A stretch of DNA of 15,525 nucleotides from UBA9676 sp036522155 (GTDB lineage Bacteria; Actinomycetota; Actinomycetes; Streptosporangiales; Streptosporangiaceae), in assembly GCA_036522155.1 (NCBI GenBank), contig DATDGI010000366.1, forward strand, positions 1 to 15,525, in the 5' to 3' direction. The translations under genes were made by a program, and so were the position numbers. Positions 1 to 6,387 of the stretch are shown here, piece by piece. Under the pieces are notes generated by a model. It had not been told where the DNA came from and made no database searches. It saw nothing but the letters and a program-made list of their open reading frames with translations. The stretch's first letter is position 1, and every line of letters starts with the position of its first letter.

Positions 1-1
1 G

Positions 2-523
2 GGAGTCGTTGTCGCTGGGGCCCTGGTGCTGCGCGCCAATCAGCCGGGTGCCGGGGCGGTCATCGCCGCGGTCCTGCCGAGCAGCCACGCCATGACGGTG
101 CTGGAGCAGCAGCGCCAGCAGATGATCGTCATGGACGCGGCCGCGCACACCGCGCATCTGGTCAGCAAGCCCAAGGTGGCCGCGGTGCCGGTGGCCAGCA
201 CCGCCGCCGGGGGCGGGACTGGTGGGACTGCGGCGGCCCCTGCCGCGCCGACCTCCGGGGTACTCACCCCCGCCCAGGTGGGTGCCCTCTGGCTGGAGGC
301 AGGCGGCCCCGCCTGGGCCGAGGCCGCGTCAGAGGCCGTCGCCTGGTGCGAGTCCAGCGACAACACGCAGGCGATGAACCCTGACGGCGCCGCCGGGCTG
401 TGGCAGATACTCGGCCAGGTGGTCGCCGGCAACCTGTTCGACGGCCTGGTGAACGCCCGCAACGCGGTCGCCAAGTTCACCGCCTCCGGGGATACCTGGG
501 CGCAGTGGACGTGCCAGCCGTGA
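2..523 (+). CDS. Membrane-anchored transglycosylase/lysozyme-like protein, 5' end outside window
   Basis: The frame is open from the first bases of the window, so the true start lies upstream. The visible part opens with a hydrophobic stretch (GVVVAGALVL), probably the end of a membrane anchor, then an Ala/Gly/Pro-rich linker (about nt 170–260). The C-terminal domain (about nt 265–520) has a lysozyme-like SLT pattern: an Ala-rich helix running into WCESSDN, then NPDGAAGLWQI, a segment with NARNAV, and a final SGDTWAQW before the stop. In this fold the Glu (codon 350–352) is the expected catalytic acid, cutting peptidoglycan glycan strands. Such proteins are common in actinobacterial conjugative elements and phages, where they locally open the cell wall. 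That role is inferred from the integrase remnant downstream. The substrate is not proven. Confidence 0.72.
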   Translation, partial: GVVVAGALVLRANQPGAGAVIAAVLPSSHAMTVLEQQRQQMIVMDAAAHTAHLVSKPKVAAVPVASTAAGGGTGGTAAAPAAPTSGVLTPAQVGALWLEAGGPAWAEAASEAVAWCESSDNTQAMNPDGAAGLWQILGQVVAGNLFDGLVNARNAVAKFTASGDTWAQWTCQP

Positions 524-583
524 GAGCTGGGCGGCCTCGTCGGCTAGGAGATACCAGCCGCGGCCGAGGACGCTGTTCTTCAT
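524..583 (-). pseudogene. Possible start of a truncated helix-turn-helix/excisionase-like gene
   Basis: An ATG at 583 on the minus strand lies 5 nt after the stop of the small Cys/His-rich gene upstream. It opens a peptide reading MKNSVLGRGWYLLADEAAQL. The YLLADEAAQL stretch resembles the first helix of MerR/excisionase-type helix-turn-helix proteins, which often read YLTxxEAAELL. Beyond about position 524 the frame runs antisense into the lysozyme-like gene and loses any resemblance, although it stays open to 329. I read it as a gene start cut off by rearrangement. It could also be chance similarity. Confidence 0.25.
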
Positions 584-588
584 CCAGA

Positions 589-819
589 TTAGGCACCCTG
601 GTTGTGTCCTGGCCGTGGCGAGACACCTGCCAGCCCATTGTCCGGGCCTAAGTCCTCACTCTCCGGCTCATGCCGCGGCTGGTACCACACCGACCGGCAG
701 CCCGGCGCGGCCTCGCAGTACACCGCCAGGTGCCCGGCGCCCTCATACCCGCCGTGCCCGGCGACCGCGGGCGGGCAGTGGCACGACCGCCACGCCACTG
801 TGACCAGGCCGGCCCCCAC
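589..819 (-). CDS. Small Cys/His-rich (zinc-ribbon-like) mobile-element protein
   Basis: A 76-residue protein with GTG start. It has four Cys (13, 15, 35, 41) and several His (14, 22, 30, 50), arranged as a CHC cluster, a Gly/His segment and YCEAAPGC, followed by RSVWYQPRHEPE. This pattern could bind one zinc ion. It resembles small uncharacterised proteins seen in actinobacterial integrative elements, but I cannot name the family. The GTG start sits directly after an ATGA on the same strand. A short frame ending there (LVVLPGAVRQRA before the stop) may be the tail of a lost upstream gene, which would make this a relic of an operon. The residue mix is more protein-like than the shadow frames around it. 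Function unknown. Confidence 0.5.
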   Translation of the reverse strand: MGAGLVTVAWRSCHCPPAVAGHGGYEGAGHLAVYCEAAPGCRSVWYQPRHEPESEDLGPDNGLAGVSPRPGHNQGA

Positions 820-1133
820 TCATGCCCGCTGGCGCACCGCTCCGGGTAGCACGACCAGGCCGGACGCCGCACCCCCATGCCACGATTAGAACACGCGAGC
901 GAACAGGGTCATGGTCGGCGCGCGGGATAACCGGGTGCCTTGGTGTACTCGTGGGCATAGCCTTCGGCCATGCCCGGGAAGCGCTCAGGGAAGGTCCAGC
1001 TGTTGCTGGGGGCCTGGCGGCAGGCCCGGCCGATGCTGCTTGCAGTCGTGCCGGTCCTCGACCTGCCCAGCCGGTACCGGGTTCGCAGGCTGGCGGTCAG
1101 CCTGGTGGGGTGCGACCCCTGGCCAGGCATGGC
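820..1133. other. Gene-poor stretch of decayed element DNA
   Basis: No convincing gene on either strand. Frames are open because of high GC, but the peptides are Arg/Ala/Pro-rich and match nothing I recognise. A frame from about 970 reads VQLLLGAWRQARPMLLAVV and a following stretch that looks somewhat protein-like, but I could not assign it. The stretch probably joins pieces of the integrated element left after deletions. Confidence 0.4.
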
Positions 1134-1316
1134 AGCCTGCGTGACACCCACGCGACGCTGCTGCTGGCCAAGGGCGTCCCGGTCAAGGTAGTCAGCGAGC
1201 GGCTCGGCCACGCCAGCGCGACGATCACCCTGCAGGTATATGGGCACGTCATGCCCGGTAATCAGCGCGACGCGGCCGGGCTTTTCGCGTCGCTGATCAA
1301 GGGGGGAAGCGCATGA
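1134..1316 (+). pseudogene. Tyrosine recombinase (phage/AICE-type integrase), C-terminal fragment only
   Basis: The last 60 or so residues of this frame match the C-terminal catalytic end of tyrosine integrases: LRDTHATLLLAKGVPVKVVS, then ERLGHAS, then ITLQVYGHVMPGNQR. Family motifs visible are the second catalytic Arg (LR of the usual LRHTHA box, with the following His changed to Asp), the LGH box and the nucleophilic Tyr in VYGHV. The N-terminal DNA-binding domain, the core-binding domain and the first catalytic Arg are absent. The frame is open to 822, but that sequence has no integrase character. The fragment points at the 3' end of tRNA-Leu about 80 bp away, as expected for an integrase beside its own attachment site. 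It cannot be functional alone. Confidence 0.8.
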
Positions 1317-1320
1317 CCAG

Positions 1321-1378
1321 GAGGCCACAAGCATCACGTGGCACATCACGAAGTGCCACGGAGCGAATTACAGGCCTC
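1321..1378. terminator. Nested inverted repeat between integrase fragment and tRNA-Leu, candidate bidirectional terminator
   Basis: A perfect 8-bp stem (CGTGGCAC at 1337–1344 with GTGCCACG at 1353–1360) encloses an 8-nt loop. Outer arms GAGGCC (1321–1326) and GGCCTC (1373–1378) can pair around it. It lies between two convergent units, the integrase fragment and the minus-strand tRNA-Leu. There is no U-tract. Termination is the simplest role; a recombinase site is an alternative. Confidence 0.4.
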
Positions 1379-1396
1379 TCACCTGCGGGGATGTTG

Positions 1397-1481
1397 TGTC
1401 CGAGGGGGGACTTGAACCCCCATGCCCTTAACGGGCACTAGCACCTCAAGCTAGCGCGTCTGCCTATTCCGCCACCCGGAC
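1397..1481 (-). tRNA. tRNA-Leu, anticodon GAG
   Basis: On the minus strand the sequence folds as a class II tRNA of 85 nt. The acceptor stem is GTCCGGG with CTCGGAC (one G-T pair). The anticodon stem CTAGC/GCTAG holds loop TTGAGGT, giving anticodon GAG. The long variable arm is TGCCCGTTAAGGGCA. The T-arm is GGGGG TTCAAGT CCCCC, and the discriminator is A. CCA is not encoded. The long variable arm and the GAG anticodon both fit leucine. The 3' end faces the integrase fragment, so this gene is the likely integration target of the element on its left. Confidence 0.95.
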
Positions 1482-1519
1482 GTACACCAGCGCACGGAAG
1501 GACCCGTGCCGGCCGCCTC

Positions 1520-1525
1520 ACGATA
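1520..1525 (-). promoter_or_regulatory. Candidate -10 box for tRNA-Leu
   Basis: TATCGT on the minus strand fits the actinobacterial TANNNT -10 pattern. It lies about 38 nt before the tRNA 5' end, a normal distance for a tRNA leader. No clear -35 box is seen. An overlapping alternative, TATTTG, lies just upstream. Confidence 0.35.
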
Positions 1526-1611
1526 GCAAATACCGGTCCGGCCCGGCGAAGCGCCGCAAGAGGGCGGGCGCCAGGTCACCGGGCCCCGCGCGGCCAGGCC
1601 GGGGCGGGTGC

Positions 1612-1617
1612 GACGAT
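1612..1617 (+). promoter_or_regulatory. Weak -10-like hexamer 6 nt before the M20 hydrolase start
   Basis: GACGAT matches TANNNT at all but the first base. It is followed by exactly 6 nt and then the ATG at 1624, the same geometry as the stronger boxes at 6376 and 9814. There is no good Shine-Dalgarno before this ATG. A leaderless mRNA is the inference. Confidence 0.35.
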
Positions 1618-1623
1618 GGGCGG

Positions 1624-2946
1624 ATGACCGAGCAGCCAGCGAGCGCGGCCGTGACCGCGCAGGACGAGGTCGCCTCCCTGTGCAGCGACCTGATCAGGAT
1701 CGACACGAGCAACCGCGGCGACCACTCCGGGCCCGGTGAGCGTGCCGCCGCCGAGCACGTCGCCGCCCTGCTGGCCGAGGTGGGCCTGGAGCCGGTGATC
1801 CTCGAGTCCCACCCCGGCCGGGCCAGCGTGGTCACCCGGATGGCCGGCCAGGATCCCTCCCTGCCCGCCCTGCTCATCCACGGGCACCTCGACGTGGTGC
1901 CCGCCGACGCGGCCGACTGGACCCGCCACCCGTTCTCCGGCGAGATCGCCGACGAGGTGATCTGGGGCCGCGGCGCCGTCGACATGAAGGACATGGACGC
2001 GATGATCCTGGCCACGGTCCGGCAGCGGATGCGGCAGGGCCGCCGCCCGCCGCGGGATGTGGTGATCGCCTTCCTGGCCGACGAGGAGGCGGGCGGGACC
2101 TGGGGCGCGCAGTGGCTGGTGGACAACCACCCGCACCTGTTCGAGGGGGTCAGCGAGGCGATCGGGGAGGTCGGCGGGTTCAGCGCGACCATCGGCGGAC
2201 AGCGGCTGTACCTGATCCAGACGGCGGAGAAGGGGATGGCCTGGCTGCGGCTGACCGCGCACGGGACCGCCGGGCATGGCTCGATGATCCAGCCCGACAA
2301 CGCGGTCACCGAACTGGCCGAGACGGTGGCCCGGATCGGGCGGCACGAATGGCCGGTCCGGCTCACCCCGTCCGCACAGGCGTTCATGGTCGCCGCCTGC
2401 GAGGCGCTGGGCCTGGAATTCAGCCCCGAGAGCGCCCGGGAGGTGCTGGGCAAGCTCGGCCCGCTCGCGAAGATGACGGGCGCGACCCTGACCAACACCG
2501 CCAATCCCACCATTCTTAACGCGGGCTACAAGGTGAACGTCGTTCCCCAGGTCGCGGCCGCAGATGTGGACGGCAGGTTCCTGCCCGGCCACGAGGATGA
2601 GTTCCTCGCCGAGCTGGACAGCCTGCTCGGCCCCGGTGTCCGGCGCGAGTTCATCCACCACGACGTCGCGCTGGAGACCACCTTCGACGGTGACCTGTGC
2701 GCGGCCATGACCGCCGCGCTGGTGGCCGAGGACGCGGGCGCCAGAACGGTGCCGTACTGCATCTCGGGCGGAACCGATGCCAAGGCGTTCAGCCGGCTGG
2801 GCATCCGCTGCTTCGGGTTCGCGCCGCTGCGGCTGCCGGCCGATCTGGACTTCTTCGGCATGTTCCACGGCGTGGACGAGCGGGTGCCGGTGGACGCGCT
2901 CCAGTTTGGCGTCCGGGTGCTCGACGGGTTCCTGGACCGCTGCTGA
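1624..2946 (+). CDS. M20/M25/M40-family zinc metallohydrolase (peptidase/deacylase)
   Basis: A 440-residue cytosolic enzyme of the M20 family, which uses two zinc ions to hydrolyse dipeptides or N-acyl amino acids. Expected metal and catalytic residues are visible in order: HGHLD (His88, with Asp90 assisting), the bridging Asp120 in GAVDMKDM, Glu154 (general base) and Glu155 in ADEEAGG, probably Glu182 in GEVGGF, and the last His415 in MFHGVDE. The lid or dimerisation domain lies between about residues 200 and 330 and carries the typical HGTAGHGS segment. Length is normal for the ArgE/DapE/carboxypeptidase-like branch. ATG 1624 is chosen because a -10-like hexamer sits 6 nt before it and the alignment begins soon after. 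It stands alone, divergent from tRNA-Leu. The exact substrate cannot be told from sequence. Confidence 0.93.
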   Translation: MTEQPASAAVTAQDEVASLCSDLIRIDTSNRGDHSGPGERAAAEHVAALLAEVGLEPVILESHPGRASVVTRMAGQDPSLPALLIHGHLDVVPADAADWTRHPFSGEIADEVIWGRGAVDMKDMDAMILATVRQRMRQGRRPPRDVVIAFLADEEAGGTWGAQWLVDNHPHLFEGVSEAIGEVGGFSATIGGQRLYLIQTAEKGMAWLRLTAHGTAGHGSMIQPDNAVTELAETVARIGRHEWPVRLTPSAQAFMVAACEALGLEFSPESAREVLGKLGPLAKMTGATLTNTANPTILNAGYKVNVVPQVAAADVDGRFLPGHEDEFLAELDSLLGPGVRREFIHHDVALETTFDGDLCAAMTAALVAEDAGARTVPYCISGGTDAKAFSRLGIRCFGFAPLRLPADLDFFGMFHGVDERVPVDALQFGVRVLDGFLDRC

Positions 2947-3030
2947 GTTCGTGGGTAAATGCCCAGGCTGACCAGCGGACGGCTTCGCGGGAATCACCCC
3001 GGGCGCGACCGTGCTGGCCGCTTCCGCCAG

Positions 3031-3048
3031 CGGGCCGGCCACGGCCCG
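3031..3048. terminator. Hairpin between convergent genes, candidate bidirectional terminator
   Basis: CGGGCCG (3031–3037) and CGGCCCG (3042–3048) form a perfect 7-bp GC stem with a 4-nt loop. It sits between the end of the M20 hydrolase gene and the end of the minus-strand DUF5703 gene. There is no U-tract, as is common in actinobacteria. Confidence 0.4.
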
Positions 3049-3075
3049 ACGGCCGCAGTCATCCGGCAGCGGTCG

Positions 3076-3261
3076 TCACCGGGTCAGTACCGGGCGTATG
3101 ATCTGCCGGCGCAGGGTCGCTTTCCTGCTCCCGTCTGCATATAGCAGGAGCCTGGCGAGTTCCCAGTCCCCATACTCCGCATGGTCTGCCAGAATTCGCC
3201 GGACGGTCTCTCGTGAGGTCCCGCGCGGCAGGTACAGCACGCGGTATGAGTACTCGGCCAT
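3076..3261 (-). CDS. DUF5703-type small conserved protein
   Basis: A 61-residue protein beginning MAEYSYRVLYLPRGTSRE and continuing through ILADHAEYGDWELARLLLY to a basic tail (RKATLRRQII). This matches my recollection of the actinobacterial DUF5703 family. Members are about 55–65 residues and of unknown function, and they are sometimes wrongly labelled as dihydroorotate dehydrogenase. The frame is open for 39 more codons upstream, but that part has no family similarity. ATG 3261 is preferred because family members begin at this Met and a CAATAT hexamer lies 6 nt before it; GTG 3264 is an alternative. The gene is divergent from topA, and the gap between them should hold both promoters. Confidence 0.8.
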   Translation of the reverse strand: MAEYSYRVLYLPRGTSRETVRRILADHAEYGDWELARLLLYADGSRKATLRRQIIRPVLTR

Positions 3262-3267
3262 CACGTC

Positions 3268-3273
3268 ATATTG
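3268..3273 (-). promoter_or_regulatory. Candidate -10 box for the DUF5703 gene
   Basis: CAATAT on the minus strand fits TANNNT except for its first base. It ends 6 nt before ATG 3261, matching the spacing at the other apparently leaderless genes here. No Shine-Dalgarno is visible. Confidence 0.35.
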
Positions 3274-3411
3274 TGCGCCTGGGACGCAATGGTCCACCGG
3301 GTCCGGCAGAATCCAGCGGGGGCGCCGGCCGGATGCCCGCCGGGAACACACGCACGGGTGGGGGAGTTGGATGAGCATGACGCAAGCCGGTCACGGGTAC
3401 CGGGCTAGAGG

Positions 3412-6195
3412 GTGAGGAGCGTGCCAGCAAAGACGGGCAGCGCCAGCAAGGGCGCGGTGAGCAGGCCCCGCGCCGCCACGGGGAATGGCGGGCGCCGGCT
3501 TGTCATCGTGGAGTCGCCGGCCAAGGCCCGCACGATCGCCGGTTACCTGGGCGACGGGTACGTCGTCGAGTCGAGCATTGGCCACATCCGGGACATGCCG
3601 GACAAGGCGGCGGAGATCCCCGCACGCTACCGGGACAAGCCGTGGGCGCGGCTGGGGGTCAACGTCGACGAGGGCTTCGAGGCGCTCTACGTCGTGCCGC
3701 CCGACAAGAGGCCGCAGGTGACCAAGCTCAAGCAGCTTCTCGCTGGCGCGGACGAACTGCTTCTGGCTACGGACGAGGACCGCGAGGGCGAGGCCATCGC
3801 CTGGCACCTGCTTGAGGAGCTCAAGCCCAAGGTGCCCGCCCACCGGATGGTCTTCCACGAGATCACCCCGGAGGCCATCGCCCAGGCGGTGGCCAACCCG
3901 CGGGATCTGGACAACGGGCTGGTCGATGCCTACCAGACCCGCCGGGTGCTCGACCGGCTGTACGGCTACGAGGTCTCGCCGGTGCTGTGGAAGAAGGTCA
4001 TGCCACGGCTGTCGGCCGGCCGGGTCCAGTCGGTGGCCACCCGGCTGGTGGTGGCCCGCGAACGCGAGCGGATCGCGTTCCGGCCCGCCAGCTACTGGGA
4101 CCTGGAGGCCATCTTCACGAAGATCGCCGCCCGGGCCAGTGACGATGCCGCGTCGTTCCCGGCCCGGCTGGTGGCGGTGGACGGACGCCGGGTGGCGCAG
4201 GGCCGCGACTTCGCCCCGACCGGCGAACTCCGCAACGCCGACCTGCTCTACCTGTCCGGCACGACCAGCGGTGCGGCCACCGGGAGCGGCCAGATCCCGC
4301 CCGGGGTCGTCCACCAGATGGACGCCGGCGAGCTGGCCAGGCGGCTGGACGCAGTTCGTTTTGCTGTCACAACGGTTGAACGCAAGCCGTACCGGCGGTC
4401 ACCGTATGCGCCGTTCCGCACCACGACGCTGCAGCAGGAGGCGTCCCGCAAGCTCGGCTTCACGGCCAAGTACACGATGTCGGTGGCGCAGCGGCTGTAC
4501 GAGAACGGCCACATCACCTATATGCGGACCGACTCGGTCATCCTGTCCCAGACCGCGATCAACGCGGCCCGGGCCCAGGCCCGCGAGCTGTACGGCGGCG
4601 AATACGTGCCTGACCAGCCCCGCGTCTACACCAGCAAGGTGAAGAACGCGCAGGAGGCGCACGAGGCGATCCGGCCGGCGGGCGACCGGTTCCGCACCCC
4701 GGCCCAGGCCGGGCGGGCCGGGCTGTCCGGCGACGAGCTGCGGCTGTACGAGCTGATCTGGAAGCGCACCGTCGCCTCGCAGATGAAGGACGCCATCGGC
4801 GAGTCGGTGTCGGTCCGGATCACCGGCACATCGTCGGCGGGGGAGGAAGCCGAGTTCGGCGCCTCTGGCAAGATCATTACCTTCCATGGGTTCCTCAAGG
4901 CCTACGTGGAAGGGGTCGAGGGCGACGCCGAGCAGGACGACCGGGAGAGCAGGCTGCCACCGCTGGCCGAGGGCGACCCGCTGGCCGGCGAGCTGTCCCC
5001 GGCCGAGCACGCCACCCGGCCACCGGCCCGCTACACCGAGGCCACGCTGGTCAAGGAGCTGGAAGACCGCGAGATCGGGCGGCCGTCCACCTACGCCTCG
5101 ATCATCGGCACGATCCTGGACCGGGGCTACGTGTTCAAGAAGGGCACGGCGCTGGTACCGTCCTTCCTCGCCTTCGCCGTGGTCAACCTGCTGGAGAGGC
5201 ACTTCGCCCACCTGGTCGACTACGACTTCACCGCCCGGATGGAGGACGCGCTGGACGAGATCGCCCGCGGCGAGGCGGCGCGCGTGCCGTGGCTGCGCCG
5301 GTTCTACTTCGGCAACGGCGGCGACGGGACCCACGAGGAGGGCCTGAAGGAGCTGGTCAGCGACATCGGCGATATCGACGCCCGGGACGTCAGCTCGTTC
5401 CCGCTGGCCGGCAGCGACATCGTGGTCCGGGTCGGCCGCTACGGTCCCTACCTGGAACGGAACGGCGAACGGGTGAACGTGCCGGACGGCACGGCGCCGG
5501 ATGAGCTGACGCCGGAGCGGGCGGCCGAGCTATTCGACCAGCCGAACGGCGACATCCCGCTCGGCACCGACCCGGCCACGGGGCACGAACTGGTGGCCAA
5601 GAGCGGGCGGTTCGGCCCGTACGTGACCGAGGTGCTGCCCGACGGCGACTCCGGCAAGCCACGCACGTCCTCGCTGCTGAAGTCGATGACGCTGGACGCC
5701 GTCACGCTGGACGACGCGCGGCGGCTGCTCACGCTGCCGCGTACCATCGGCGAGCTGGACGGCGAGGCGGTCACCGTGCAGAACGGCCGGTACGGCCCCT
5801 ATGTCAAGCAGGGGAGCGACAGCCGCTCGCTGGAGAGCGAGGAGCAGCTGTTCACTCTCACCCTGGCCGAGGCCAAGGAGATGTTCGCGCAGCCGAAGAC
5901 CCGTGGCCGCGGCCGGGTGGCGGCGCCGCCGCTGCGCGAGCTCGGCGAGGATCCGGCCAGCGGGAAGCCGATCGTGATCAGGGAAGGCCGGTTCGGCCCG
6001 TACGTGACCGACGGGGAGACCAACGCCTCGCTGCGCAAGGGCGACGACATCGAGACCGTCACGCCGCAGCGGGCGGTGGAGCTGCTGGCCGAGCGGCGCG
6101 CGGCCGCCCCGGCCAAGCCGCGCCGCCGGGCGGCCGCCCCGGCCCGTAAGGGCCGCGCCCCGGCCCGCGCCCCGGCTCGCCGGACCCGCTCCTGA
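3412..6195 (+). CDS. topA: DNA topoisomerase I (type IA)
   Basis: A 927-residue type IA topoisomerase, which relaxes negative supercoils by passing one strand through a transient break. The TOPRIM domain spans about residues 29–150, with Glu34 in VIVESPAKA and the DEDREGE motif (Asp121, Asp123, Glu125). The central arch and active-site domain carries Tyr370 in GHITYMRTDS, the residue that attacks DNA. The C-terminus lacks Cys4 zinc fingers. It has four Topo_C-type repeats instead (GRYGPYLE, GRFGPYVTE, GRYGPYVKQ, GRFGPYVTD), then a basic tail of Pro/Ala/Arg/Lys (about residues 890–927), as in other actinobacteria. The start is uncertain: GTG 3412 is the longest, GTG 3421 follows GAGGAG too closely, and GTG 3457 is also possible. 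All lie before the conserved domain. Confidence 0.97.
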   Translation: MRSVPAKTGSASKGAVSRPRAATGNGGRRLVIVESPAKARTIAGYLGDGYVVESSIGHIRDMPDKAAEIPARYRDKPWARLGVNVDEGFEALYVVPPDKRPQVTKLKQLLAGADELLLATDEDREGEAIAWHLLEELKPKVPAHRMVFHEITPEAIAQAVANPRDLDNGLVDAYQTRRVLDRLYGYEVSPVLWKKVMPRLSAGRVQSVATRLVVARERERIAFRPASYWDLEAIFTKIAARASDDAASFPARLVAVDGRRVAQGRDFAPTGELRNADLLYLSGTTSGAATGSGQIPPGVVHQMDAGELARRLDAVRFAVTTVERKPYRRSPYAPFRTTTLQQEASRKLGFTAKYTMSVAQRLYENGHITYMRTDSVILSQTAINAARAQARELYGGEYVPDQPRVYTSKVKNAQEAHEAIRPAGDRFRTPAQAGRAGLSGDELRLYELIWKRTVASQMKDAIGESVSVRITGTSSAGEEAEFGASGKIITFHGFLKAYVEGVEGDAEQDDRESRLPPLAEGDPLAGELSPAEHATRPPARYTEATLVKELEDREIGRPSTYASIIGTILDRGYVFKKGTALVPSFLAFAVVNLLERHFAHLVDYDFTARMEDALDEIARGEAARVPWLRRFYFGNGGDGTHEEGLKELVSDIGDIDARDVSSFPLAGSDIVVRVGRYGPYLERNGERVNVPDGTAPDELTPERAAELFDQPNGDIPLGTDPATGHELVAKSGRFGPYVTEVLPDGDSGKPRTSSLLKSMTLDAVTLDDARRLLTLPRTIGELDGEAVTVQNGRYGPYVKQGSDSRSLESEEQLFTLTLAEAKEMFAQPKTRGRGRVAAPPLRELGEDPASGKPIVIREGRFGPYVTDGETNASLRKGDDIETVTPQRAVELLAERRAAAPAKPRRRAAAPARKGRAPARAPARRTRS

Positions 6196-6236
6196 CTGCC
6201 CGTCCCCGCCCAGGCCGCGGAATCTATCGGCCGTAA

Positions 6237-6267
6237 GGTTGTTTCTGCCTGGGAGGGGCAGAAAACC
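6237..6267 (+). terminator. Candidate hairpin terminator after topA
   Basis: TTCTGCC (6243–6249) pairs with GGCAGAA (6257–6263) around a 7-nt loop. GGTT and AACC extend the stem across a 2-nt bulge. It lies about 40 nt after the topA stop and before the next promoter. No clear U-tract is seen. Confidence 0.4.
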
Positions 6268-6375
6268 GCCACTGATTGTTAGCACGGCGCTGCCAGCGGA
6301 AACCACAGCAGGAACATATGCGCGCAAGTAGGAATAATCCCGCAGGGGTAAGCGGCGAAGCGGGCCTTCGATCGA

Positions 6376-6381
6376 TACCCT
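6376..6381 (+). promoter_or_regulatory. -10 box of an apparently leaderless promoter for the MFS–dTMP kinase gene
   Basis: TACCCT fits TANNNT and is separated from GTG 6388 by exactly 6 nt, so transcription should begin at or next to the start codon. There is no Shine-Dalgarno upstream of the GTG. No clear -35 box was found. The 192-nt gap from topA holds nothing else apart from the hairpin at 6237–6267. Confidence 0.55.
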
Positions 6382-6387
6382 AACGCC

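Noticed and set aside
822..1133. N-terminal part of the frame that ends in the integrase fragment
   Set aside because: It is open in frame but has no resemblance to integrase DNA-binding or core-binding domains, so it was not counted as coding.
1518..3042. Long open frames antisense to the M20 hydrolase gene
   Set aside because: High GC leaves the opposite strand open. The peptides are Arg/Gly/Pro/His-rich with no family motifs, while the plus strand has all M20 metal ligands.
3262..3411. Possible riboswitch or regulatory RNA in the divergent gap before topA
   Set aside because: No conserved fold or motif I recognise. The gap is short and most likely holds only the two promoters. I could not find a convincing topA -10 box.
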